From Panopea generosa (Eukaryota; Mollusca; Bivalvia; Adapedonta; Hiatellidae), in contig CM055898.1 of the NCBI GenBank assembly GCA_029582155.1, forward strand, positions 37,519,458 to 37,583,457: a DNA stretch of 64,000 nucleotides. The letters are read 5' to 3'. The translations under genes were made by a program, and so were the position numbers. Shown piece by piece: positions 23,391 through 33,627 of the stretch (the stretch's first letter is position 1; each line of letters starts with the position of its first letter). The notes under the pieces were generated by a model. The model ran no database searches. It was not told where the DNA came from and saw nothing but the letters and a program-made list of their open reading frames with translations.

Positions 23391-25493
23391 TGTCATCAGA
23401 AGGAAACTTATCTGAAAGGTGGAAGAAATGGAGGAATACTACAGAGTCGTTTTGAGATTGTGCTTTAAATGATAAAAAAATGGAAATGAGAATTGCAAAC
23501 TATTTTACTTCTACGAAAGGAAAATCTCATACTGCATTGAATAAAAGATGCCATCAATGCAAAAGAAAAATATATCATTTTGCTAAATGCTGAATGTCGG
23601 ACGCAGAAACATAAAAGGGACGTGGATGTTATAAATTACTCTGAGAGTGTAAACGAAGAATACGTTTACGTTGGATTTATTAACATGTCACGTGAAACTG
23701 AAATCAGAGAAAATGAATGTTTTTCAACATTACAAGTCAATAAGAAAAGAGTGCGATTCAAGATTGACACTGGGTCAAAAGCAAATATTATGTGCAAATT
23801 GGTCGAAAACAATAACACACACATACAACCCACAAGAACAAGACTTAGAAGTAACATTGGAACTACACTAACTGTTCTTCGAAATGTAACTTTGGAATGT
23901 ATGGGACAAATCAAATCAGATATATTGTTTGGATTTAAAACCTCGCATGCTCTTGAATCAATTAAAGTATAGTCAGTGGATAAAAATGACAACAATTCTT
24001 TAATTATGAAAAACAAAAAATGGACTTCGATGTCTACAAAACACAGACAAAATTGACATCGACCCAGATGAAACATCAAGATAAGTCTTTTTAGGAAACT
24101 CCAGTTGCATTACGGTATATATTAAGATTAGAAAGTCTAGAAGTAATCAAGAAAGTAGAACAAACTACAGAATGGGTTTCGAACATGCCATAATAGAGAA
24201 AAAGACAGAAGTTTTATATTGATCCAAAAGAACTAAATTAGACCATAAAAAGAAAAACCTGTCCTCTGCCAACCTATGAAGAAATCACTAGTCGAATGTC
24301 ATATGCCAAATACTTTTCAAAACTTGATGCTTATCAAGTGCATTATCAGCTAACATTGCATGAAGACAGCTAGTTACTTACGACATTAATAACGCCATTT
24401 TGTAATTTTTTTAATTTGGAGTAGATTTTTTACAATAAATATTCCATAAAAGATTAAGTCAACATTAAGAGGATGTCGAAGGGGTAGAAACTTATATCGA
24501 CAAAAAGAGCACGACGAAAGAATCGAGCATTACAGAAAGACATTTAATAAAGATAAATGTGTGATCAATGCCAATTCCATCATCTACTTAAAGCATCATT
24601 TGAGTGGTGTAAATATTAAACCCAGTGATAATCATGCCAAAGCTTTATTAAAAATGCCTGCACCGAAACATAAAAAGGTGTTAAAAATTGCTAGGAACAG
24701 TCAAATTCTTAACAAAATATATTCCGGACGATATGCATAACCAATAAAACAATTGTTGCAATTGAATGGAGATATTATCAAGAAAAATCATTAAAGTAAA
24801 TTAAACAAATACTGACAAGTAAACCTATATCAATGCATTACGACCCAAACAGATCCATCACAATCTGTTCAGCTGTGACAGTAGCAAAGATGATAATGGA
24901 GATTTCGACAATGACATTCAGTTACTAGTGCACAATATGATTATTGAACTACCAATAGCAGATCAAAGAATTAAGGAAATCAACCATCACAAAACACATG
25001 ATGACACAATGAGGTCATTGAAAGAAGTACAAATAAAATGTTCATCAGAATCAAAAGATCATTATCATTATGAAAGGAGAGATATAAGAAACCACTAACA
25101 AAAAGCATGCCAGAAAGCTTCATGAAGGCCACTTGGGCATCGAAAATAACAGCATTAGTTAGAGATATAATATAATGGCAGGAAGGCACGGAAATATTCA
25201 TGATCATAAAAGAAATTGTCGTACAATTGTAGTAATTTAGACATCTAAATAAAAAAGGAATCATTAATATTATCAATGATTAGTGAACTGCCGTGGCAAA
25301 AAATTGCAACAGATCTGTTCGAAAGTACGAGTGCAAACTTCAAATGTATATATTCACTAAGCTGGATTTCGGGCTTTCGCTAGAAAAGTATTCAACCAAC
25401 ACTTTCATGGAAAAAATGTGTCATTCAGATATAATAACAGGCAACAAATAAACGCTGAAAGAGACTGTTGTTTGTAAACAGGGTTTCTGTAAT
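23391..25493 (+). pseudogene. Decayed Ty3/Gypsy-type LTR retrotransposon (gag-pol remnant)
   Basis: Domains appear in normal order on the plus strand. They are a degenerate zinc knuckle CHQC...H...C (23549-23590), a retropepsin core KIDTGS (DTGS codons 23766-23777), reverse transcriptase segments YFSKLDAYQVHYQL (about 24309-24353) and EGVETYID where YxDD would be, the RT-RNase H connection near 24560-24720, an integrase segment KLHEGHLGIE (25115-25144) and PWQKIATDLFE (25291-25323). The reading frame is broken many times, for example TAG at 24371-24373, and about half of a full element is missing, so it cannot encode working enzymes. It is absent from arms A and C, and therefore inserted after the copies separated or was lost from them. 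The family within Ty3/Gypsy is not determined. Confidence 0.85.
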
Positions 25494-25571
25494 GAATATT
25501 GTAAGCACATGCATCATTAGCTAGATTAATAAACATTATACACTGACCTAGTCTTTTATGTAAACATTACA
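25494..25571 (+). repeat. 78-bp direct repeat, right of the Gypsy remnant
   Basis: Right-hand partner of 23312-23390. After it the sequence rejoins arms A and C (AAATCTTTCTTTGC and onwards), so the Gypsy remnant sits exactly between the two copies. Confidence 0.75.
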
Positions 25572-26639
25572 CACATCACAAATCTTTCTTTGCTCAATGG
25601 AATATCTTACCAAACGAAACCATTCCCAGCAAATTGTATTTAAAACTGTTGGAGTATTTATTATTACAATATGTATATACTGCAACTCAAAAATCACGGA
25701 AAGTACCTGAAAAATTAACTTCAAACTGCGTTTGTTTTTAAATTCAAGATAATTTGGCGTGTTTAGTTATATAAGACACCTAATTGATATGCTATGTTAT
25801 TTTTTGTAGAGAGATGCACGTTTCCTATACTTCCATATATGTCCTTGTTTTTCAAGGGCTCCTGATTTTAACACCACTTACGTTTTGTATAGCGGCTGTA
25901 ATATGACAACTTGTCTCAGTTTTGTTATTATTTCTGTTCAGTTGAGATTAGAGAATTCAATGTGGCTAGTAAGTATACTTTTGTTGAGACCGATGCTGTG
26001 GAACGTTAACTGTTACATCTGACATGACCCCTCTTAAATAAACTCTAAGGAACATCGAGTCTTCTATTGCAGTCTTTCTTAAATATTATTACGTACTTTA
26101 ATTCTAAAATTGCCTTTATCAGATATTAAAGACATTCAATCGTTTACCAGGCAAACTATACAGACAAATCTACCAAGCAGTGCAATAATTTACCATTTGA
26201 AAGCTATTAGAATAGTTAAATTATTCAGAACAATTGATTATCAGTAACAATATGTCTGCAGTGGGAGTCGTTCGCATTCAAACAATCCAGAATAAGTGTG
26301 ATTGCAATACATTACAGTGAAATGTTTAATAAATTACGTAAGATTTTCTAAATTATTATTGCACTTCTACCGTCATTCTCGTCCCATTGCAACAACAACT
26401 TCCATTTGAAAAAAAAAACGTTTCTGCAATTCAGTTTGTCTTTCTTTGTTTTTCATGATTGGGTTATACAAACTATCTTGCATGACTGTTTGTCATTGAC
26501 GTTTTGTATATTTATAATTGTTTAAAACAAATGATATCTAATTCTGCAGCCTATTGTATATCTTGCGTTCTTTCTTTTTTGTGCTAAATATATAATTTTA
26601 TTTGTAAAATGGTGAGCGATGTTCGTCGACATACAATGC

Positions 26640-27560
26640 TCTTTTAATCATGGAACAAACGTGTCTCATTTACCAATTAGCTAGCACTTTGAGACACTCA
26701 GTCTAAAATAATTAAGCTAACAAGTCCTATTGACCTTTTATCTATCATCTCTATATACTTATCTGTAATAACTGAACAAACAAGTCCCATTTATCTATTA
26801 CATGTATCAATTATCTAGTACCTTTATACACACAATCTATAATTTCTAAACCCATATTTCCCATTTATCTGTTATCAATAATCTAGTACATTTATACACA
26901 ATTTATTATAACAGAACAAACATGTCTCATTTATCTATTATCAATTATCTAATACCTTTCTACACACACTCTTTAATTACTAAACAAACATGTCCCATTT
27001 ATCTATTACCAATTATCTAGTACATTTATATACACAATATATAATAACAGAACAAACAAGTAACATGTTTCTATTATGATCTATTATCTACAACCTTTAT
27101 ACACACAATCGGTAATAACAGATTAAACATGTCCCCTGTATCTATTATCAATTATTTATAATAAAATAAAAGTTGCCTTTATACAAAAAATTATAATGAC
27201 TAAACAAACATGTCTCATTTATCTATAAATAATATTCTAGTATCATTACACACTCTGTTTTAACTAACTACATGCAAACACATATGTCCAATTTCAATAA
27301 TGTTGACAGAACTTGTGGTCTAACTCTTCTTCCTTATATATGTTTGTAAATTAACATACAATCATACTATTATTGTAATGATGTTGAATCGCTATAAGCA
27401 ATTAAAATAATTTACATGTAACTATTTAACATAATTGTTAAAAAGCATGTCCCATTATGTATTATCGAGTATTTGATACATTTATACACCCTGTCTATAA
27501 TGACTAAACAAACATATCCTATTTCTCAATTATTTAGCACCTTTAAACTAAATAGAAAAA
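26640..27560. repeat. 68-bp tandem array (arm B)
   Basis: About twelve diverged copies of a unit containing GTCCCATTTATCTATTATCA, ATTATCTAGTACCTTTATAC and ACACAATCTATAATAACTAA. Arm C carries the same array at 62460-62530 and 62830-63330. Arm A has no comparable array at the homologous place, although a single unit may survive there. Confidence 0.85.
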
Positions 27561-27737
27561 ATAGATAAATAGCTACTATTTTGGATTTCCTATTTCTCAC
27601 ACGACACGTATCACCCATCATTTAACAAGTTATTTGTTGATTGGCACAACATTTGCTGTTTTGGTTATTTCCATTGACCTTTCAAACGTCAGTATCATTG
27701 TGATCCCGTGTTACAGGTTATCCTTCCTTGTCTCATC

Positions 27738-27842
27738 CAGTTTAATATTTCTTTATTCTGTCTTCGTTTTCTTGGCTACCAGTGTGCAGTAAAGTCATAG
27801 GTAAGTTTCCCAGTCGATTTCTCTCGGATCCATTGTGAAACT
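27738..27842 (-). pseudogene. FAR terminal exon with nonsense codon (arm B)
   Basis: On the minus strand the exon begins after TTTGTAG and encodes SFTMDPREIDWETYL, the same C-terminal FAR segment as 3570-3671. The next codon, CGA in arm A, is TGA here (27795-27797). A 1-bp deletion follows, so the remainder is out of frame. The change is a CpG transition. The exons that precede the terminal exon in arm A (1444-1521, 1768-1894) have no visible counterpart between 29400 and 30190, so this FAR copy is a pseudogene. Confidence 0.8.
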
Positions 27843-27929
27843 CTACAAACACAAATTGTGTATTAAGCATTCATATAAATATTGAGTGTGTAATGATCTG
27901 CAATAATATATATCAATATACAAGCTGAT

Positions 27930-28900
27930 GTGCAAGTTCAACATTGCCAATGTATCGATATGCCTGTATTAACGAATGTGCAAGTTCACCATTGCCAATG
28001 TATCGATATGCCCGTGTTAGCTAATGTGCAAGTTCGCCATTGACAATGTATCGATATTTGAGCTAATGTGCAAGTTCACCATTGCCAATGTATCGATATG
28101 CCTGTGTTAGTTAATGTGCAAGTTCACCATTGCCAATGTATCGATATGCCTGTGTAAGCTAATATGCAAGTTCGCAATTTACAATGTATCGACATGCCTG
28201 TGTTAGCTAATGTGCAAGTTCACCACTGTCAATGTATCGATATGCTTGTGTTAGCTAATGTGCAAGTTCGGCATTGACAATGTATCGATATATTAGCAAA
28301 TGTGCAATTTCAGCATTGACAATGTATCGACATGCCTGTGTTAGCTAATGTGCAAGTTCACAATTGCCAATGTATCAATATGCTTGTGTTAGCTAATGTG
28401 CAAGTGAGCTATTGACAGTGTATCGACATGCCTGTGTAAGCTAATGTGCAAGTTCACCTTTGCCAATGTATCGATATGCTTGTGTTAGCTAATGTGCAAG
28501 TTAGCCATTGTCAATGTATCGATATATTAGCAAATGTGCAAGTTCGGCATTGACGTTCTGACAATATAAACGTATTAGCTAAGATCCAAGTTTACCATTG
28601 TGATAGTGTATAGATCGATATACAAGTACGCTATTGACCATGCATCAGTATATTAGTTACTTTTCAAGTTCACCATTGACAATGTATCGATACTAAGGTG
28701 CAAGTTCAACATTGTGACAGTGTATAGATCGATATACAAGTACGCCATTGACAATGTACCGATATATGAGCTAATGTGCAATTCGCAATTGACAATGTAT
28801 CAATATATTAGTTACTGTGCAAGTTCACCATTGACAATGTATCGATATATAAGCTACTGTGCCAGTTAAACATTTATATTTTATCGAAATATTAGCTAAG
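27930..28900. repeat. 42/48-bp tandem array (arm B)
   Basis: About twenty copies of a unit containing CAATGTATCGATATGCCTGT, then GTTAGCTAATGTGCAAGTTC and ACCATTG. Units of about 48 and 42 bp are mixed. It is the reverse complement and an expanded form of the array at 3028-3500, and it continues after a SINE at 29250-29400. Confidence 0.9.
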
Positions 28901-28929
28901 ATGCATGTTCACCACTATTTTTTTCTGTT

Positions 28930-29164
28930 TTTTTAAATTAGTTTAACGCCATTTTCAACACATTTCAGGTTATATATATGGCATATCAAGTTTTAATGGT
29001 GGAGGAATACCTTAGACTGAGCAGAACTACCGTCCTTCTGCAAGTAACTTGAAACTTTCACACATAAAGTTTTGGAGCGAGCGGGATTCGAACCTACGAC
29101 CTTAGCGATGAAAGGTTAGTGTTCTTGAGACAGCGCCTTAGACCACTCGGTCACAGAGGACCCA
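28930..29164 (-). mobile_element. tRNA-derived SINE inserted in the tandem array
   Basis: On the minus strand the head reads GTGACCGAGTGGTCTAAGGC (A-box TGACCGAGTGG at 29143-29153) and GTAGGTTCGAATCCCGC (B-box at 29084-29094), resembling a Leu/Ser-type tRNA. The body ends ATGTGTTGAAAATGGCGTTA near 28930-28970, as in the SINE at 20063-20225. The tandem array resumes beyond it, so the SINE split the array. Confidence 0.85.
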
Positions 29165-29249
29165 CTCACTAAAAACAAATAAAAATAAAAGAAGAAAAGA
29201 TGATATATAGGCGTGGATTAAAAACGTCTGATTAAAAGGGTTAAATTTT

Positions 29250-29400
29250 CAGTTTGACAACGCATCAAAATGCAAATTGATATACAAGTTCAACATTGGC
29301 AACGTATCGATATATTAGATAATGTTCAAGTTTCCCAATGACAATGCATCGATATGCAAACAGTTCTGTCAAGCACATCATTGACAATTTATCGAAATGC
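29250..29400. repeat. Continuation of the 42/48-bp array after the SINE
   Basis: Diverged units (GTTCAACATTGGCAACGTAT, ATCGATATATTAGATAATG and similar) continue the array of 27930-28900 on the far side of the SINE. Confidence 0.7.
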
Positions 29401-30289
29401 CAGCTGATATGTCCATTGTCCTTTATACCCATAAACTTAACTCATAACAGAATAATGTTCTAATCATTTTCGGAAGGTTAAAAGGATGATATGGAGACAA
29501 AACGTATTTAGTTATATACACCAATTCAAAATGTACTTTAATAGGAGACACTGTGCGATTATATACCATCATGGCGCTTCAAAGGAGATAATAGAAAGAG
29601 AACAAATAGTTTGAGGTCCTATTTGGTAACAAGAAAATGATTATCTTATCACACTATTCTGCAGAGAATCCAAACTCCCTAAATTTTCTTTCAATAGATT
29701 TCTGTTGTGTTAGAATATTGCCCTAACCCTCATAGAAAATAGTATATGCACTTGAAATCGTCAACGTATTTACAATTCTATAATACGTGACATTGAACTT
29801 CAAACAAACCCGACTGAAAGTTTTCTAAGTGTTTCATTTCAAGAAACCAGAAAATTGAAAGCAATTAAAACAGCCTCTTTCACGAAGGAATAATGTGATT
29901 GGGGAATATTAACAGTCACTATGAAATACACGCTATCAGTAGAATACACATTTGTGTTGACAGTGACAAGAAACTTGCTTAACATTATCTCAATAAAAAA
30001 GTAAATACATTACACGATTCAAAGAAAAAATGAGTTACCATGGTGCAATAGTACCGAGGTAATTTGAAAATTGTTAGCGTAGAAACTGAGCATAGCAAAA
30101 AAAAAACGTGAAAATATTTAAGATATGAAAATAAACACCAACAGAAGACTTACCAATCAACACAACACATTTTGTTTCAGTATTGAATATAATCATGACA
30201 GCTAGTGTTAGAGAACATGCTGAGTGCTATTGGTGTAGTGTGTGGTTTTGGAAAGTGTAAGCACGGTAACTAGTGTTGCAATATATATT
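29401..30289. other. Part of arm B without recognisable exons
   Basis: By position this should correspond to the part of arm A that holds FAR exons 1444-1521 and 1768-1894. I find no counterpart of either exon. Similarity to arm A resumes near 30195 (AGCTAGTGTTAGAGAACATG against the complement of about 1290), so the exon-bearing stretch was lost here or diverged beyond recognition. Confidence 0.5.
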
Positions 30290-30680
30290 ATAGAATATAT
30301 TATAGAATATATTGGAGAATACAAGCACGACTATTATTGATGCAGTATATGATGATGGACATTATAAGCACCATTATTGTTGAAGTATATGATGATGGAG
30401 AATATAAGCACCATTATTGTTGTAGTATATGATGACTGAGAATGCAAGCACCATTGTTGTTGTAGTATACGACGAAGCACCATTATTGTTGTAGTATACG
30501 ACGTCAGAGAATATAGGCACCCTCATTGTTGTAGTATACGACGCCAAAAATATAAGCACCATCATTGTTGAAGTATATACGCCAGAGAATAAAAACGTAA
30601 TTATTTGCTTTTGTGGACGATTATTAGCATGGCTGCTTTTGTTGCAGTATATGATGGTGGCGAATATAAACACGACAAAC
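30290..30680. repeat. CAACAA-type minisatellite (arm B, reverse complement)
   Basis: Repeats such as GCACCATTATTGTTGTAGTA and TATGATGATGGAGAATATAA form the inverted counterpart of 836-1340. Open frames on both strands through it reflect its near-trinucleotide composition. Confidence 0.85.
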
Positions 30681-31498
30681 GTTTAAACATATATGTAAGA
30701 AGCAAAGTTAACATGAACCCCTATACGTGTATTTTCTTTATACGTGACACATGCTTGTTCTACATATTCAATTCAATAGATAATTCTTTTTAATGTGTCA
30801 TTTGCTTCATTAGATAGCAATGACTTTATATAATGGTGATATAAATAATTTTAAATAAATTCTTCATTTATTTATGTTGGTAGTCGATATATAGTCTAAC
30901 ATATAAATGAGGTTCGTGTTTAATTATATTATAGTATAAGCCAAAATGCATTTGAATGTTATGACCATGGTAAAAGACATTGGTACCAATTTCCATATAA
31001 TTATTTTATTTCTTAACTACTGTATCAAATATGAATACTTACTTAATATATATAATATATATACGAGTATGTATATTAAATTGTATACACTGTAATAGAA
31101 GAAGAAAGTGTTTTCTTTATTTACAATTCAAACCTAAAAAATCTTTATCTAATTTTTGACTTCAGAATGTGAGTTAAGACCTTCGCCACAAATACAGGGC
31201 AGGTGAGGTATAGTTATATTTGCACTCACCTTTAACGAGATATCTTCATACAATTTGACGAATTGCCCTTGTTCTTAAAGAAATCGTTACTGTAGTTCAC
31301 TGAAACAGGAACATACATATTCGTTAATAGGTAAAAACGTTAAGATCAACTTCAATTCAATCAATGTGGTTTTTCTAACATGACTTACGAATACTAAAGC
31401 TGTATTTCTTTACTTAAAAATATATTTCTATTATGATTTTATCAGTACTTTTTTTTTGCATTCTCTCAACTTTCCACGGAACTATACAATTTAATGAG

Positions 31499-32100
31499 TA
31501 TTCGAGAGTAAAAGAAAACGGAGACTATACGTACGTCTCCTGATATTGTCTTCTATCTATCTAAGTTTACATATGATTAACTTGCTTTATTGCATAACAT
31601 ATGGAGAAAAATGAATTTCAATTGTCGTAATATTTTGTTCTTAATGCACATGTTCTTTGCTGCAAAAGTGTTGCAATACATCATTATAATCGAAAGTATC
31701 AATGGAAAAGAAAAACGCAATCGTGAAAATCTAGATACTGTTTGCGTACCATGCATGGTGGTACTACGGAATATATGACACTATTATTTTCCGTTCCAAT
31801 CATTGACTTAATGTCAGGAATAAAGAAAGCATACAATGAATTTTGTCAACACGCTTAATAAAAGGCACATATTTTGGTTGCAACTGAATGCAAACCGTAC
31901 ATGAATCTCGTAACAACGGGAAGTGGCACAAATAATACTATATCTCAGAGTAAAGATAAATCAAAGCTCCGTCTAGGTGAGAAGGTGCAAAAATATGTCA
32001 ATGCGAAATGAAATGCAGATTATTTAGACAAATATTCATCATTTTATTGTGTGTGAAACCAGGCTTATTGTTAGTTATCAAATTACATAATGACAACAAC
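31499..32100. other. Non-coding flank, no gene seen
   Basis: A 62-codon frame at 31590-31778 has no recognisable motif. The stretch would be the intron downstream of the FAR exon at 32121-32323. Confidence 0.5.
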
Positions 32101-32120
32101 AAAACAGGAATGTGAAATAC

Positions 32121-32323
32121 AATCTTATCAAATTCTTTCAGTGCCACTTTGTTGACTGTACCAGATGTGTAATTGACAACAAACGGTTCATCAGCTGGTT
32201 GTGTGGTGTGTTGTTTAGTCCCGGTGAACCAGGCGCTTGCTAATATAGTGTTGACAACCAGGCCGACGGGAATCATTTCTACAGCACAATCGGGGTTCCC
32301 ATAAAATCTCGGAAGATACCCCT
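32121..32323 (-). CDS. Fatty acyl-CoA reductase, middle exon (partial gene)
   Basis: On the minus strand, after acceptor GATTTCAG, the frame reads GYLPRFYGNPDCAVEMIPV followed by GLVVNTILASAW and VNYTSG. This is the FAR segment just before the C-terminal domain, where family members have G-x-x-R, then PVDxVVNxxIAAAW and YNCTSG. The Asp of PVD is Gly here. The donor I prefer is GTATTT directly after the codons for DKI, giving 203 bp, but this end is uncertain. The exon is open throughout. It lies upstream, in minus-strand sense, of the decayed terminal exon at 27738-27842, so both could belong to one disabled FAR copy whose earlier exons lie at higher coordinates. Confidence 0.75.
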
Positions 32324-32769
32324 CTGAAATCTAGTTGTTATATCAAAACAATATTAAATCAGCTGGAGGTCAATAAATAGGGTATACTGAACTTATTAAG
32401 TGCAAAACATATCGATAATCCTGTCACAGAATATATAGAGAAAATGAAAAAAAGCTTTTAACTTTGCGGTCACAGTCATTAGTACATACTTTATGCTAAT
32501 TTTACAAATAAGAATTAATTCCGAAAATGAGGAAACTGCTGTATATATATATACTACTTAGATTATTTTTTGTCGAACAACGAGTTTGCATTTTAATGTT
32601 ACATGACTATAATATAATCTACACAGCGACAGCAATGACATTTTCTTCTATTCATAAATAATCTGCTTGTGTTTTGATCAACTATTAAGTTGATATGAAC
32701 AATTATTTTTTTTAATAGCATCCGTTGATTATTTAATTATTGCATTGGTTTCCAGTCAGGTAAGTCGGG

Positions 32770-33005
32770 TCTTGTTAGCTCAGTCTGTCACCAATCCAGG
32801 AGTCGTAAGTTCGAATCCCTTCCCGGTCATAGTCTTCGTGATAGGCTATATTGTCTCAGTGACAGTCGCCTTTAAGACATTTGTCAGTAACTTGCGGATA
32901 TGACTTGTTAATTTTCCAGAAAAGAATGGCCAGGGTAACTGATAGTTTGAAAATCCTCCATGGCATAAAATGACATTAAATATTCAAATACATTCTTGTA
33001 CAATT
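32770..33005 (+). mobile_element. tRNA-derived SINE of a second type
   Basis: The head contains GTTAGCTCAGTCTGTC (A-box-like) and AAGTTCGAATCCCTTCCCGG (B-box), followed by a body ending CCATGGCATAAAATGACATT and an AT-rich tail near 32960-33000. Its tail differs from that of the other SINEs in the window, so it probably uses a different partner LINE. Confidence 0.7.
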
Positions 33006-33627
33006 TCAAAACTGAATCTATTCACGTCCATGACACAATTAATTGTTAAAACACGCCGTTGACACTTGTAATCGAAACAATTGGTTTTGCGTAAATAAAT
33101 ATGTATTTCATACTTAATGGTTCGATATGAACACTTACAAAATAAAGAAAAAAATAACTACATAAATTAGTTTGAAGATAACTTACCATTTTTATAATTC
33201 CATTTTATCCAACGAAACCGTATTTCCAACCATGGACCTATCTTTGAATGTGGTATATTTTTATTATTTTCATTGTATTTCTATTTTAGGAAATATATAT
33301 GTGTGTATCAATATCTTACTATATATTCATATATGTATAGGGAGAGCTGGTCTTTGTATTACAGTTTCAAATTATTATTTAGGTTACATATAGAGATGAC
33401 ATGGAACCTGTATACAAAATGCACCACCTGTTCAAATCAAGTAAATGTTCTGCAGTATGCGACGTTGGGTATATCATTTCATCTATTTTCTCTATCCCCG
33501 AATAACAAAAGTACGTTTACACATGTACAAATACCAAGTAAAATAAAAACAAATTATAAGTAAAAAACAATATTCACTTACACTTTTTATTCGTGACATG
33601 TAAGTGTGCAATGATTATAACATTGAT
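33006..33627. other. AT-rich stretch before the large minisatellite, no gene seen
   Basis: Two overlapping open frames (33172-33393 and 33273-33563) run through low-complexity TATAT-rich DNA without recognisable motifs. Confidence 0.5.

Larger units (their letters stand above)
21240..31498 (+). repeat. Arm B of the three-copy segmental duplication
   Basis: This is the longest copy seen. It is inverted relative to arm A and in the same orientation as arm C. Landmarks in order are GGTGAGAGTATGAGAG (21255), GGTGGTCAGCG (21296), TTTTCTTGGTTCTGT (about 23100), the 79-bp segment at 23312, GAGAATGACGGTAG on the other strand near 26370, the 68-bp array, the decayed FAR terminal exon, the 42/48-bp array and the CAACAA-type minisatellite, ending at GTGGAAAGTTGAG on the other strand near 31470. 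It may continue beyond 31498, because arm A is cut by the window edge there. Confidence 0.8.

Noticed and set aside
23666-24079. 137-codon minus-strand frame
   Set aside because: It is antisense to the protease region of the Gypsy remnant, which has a clear DTGS motif.
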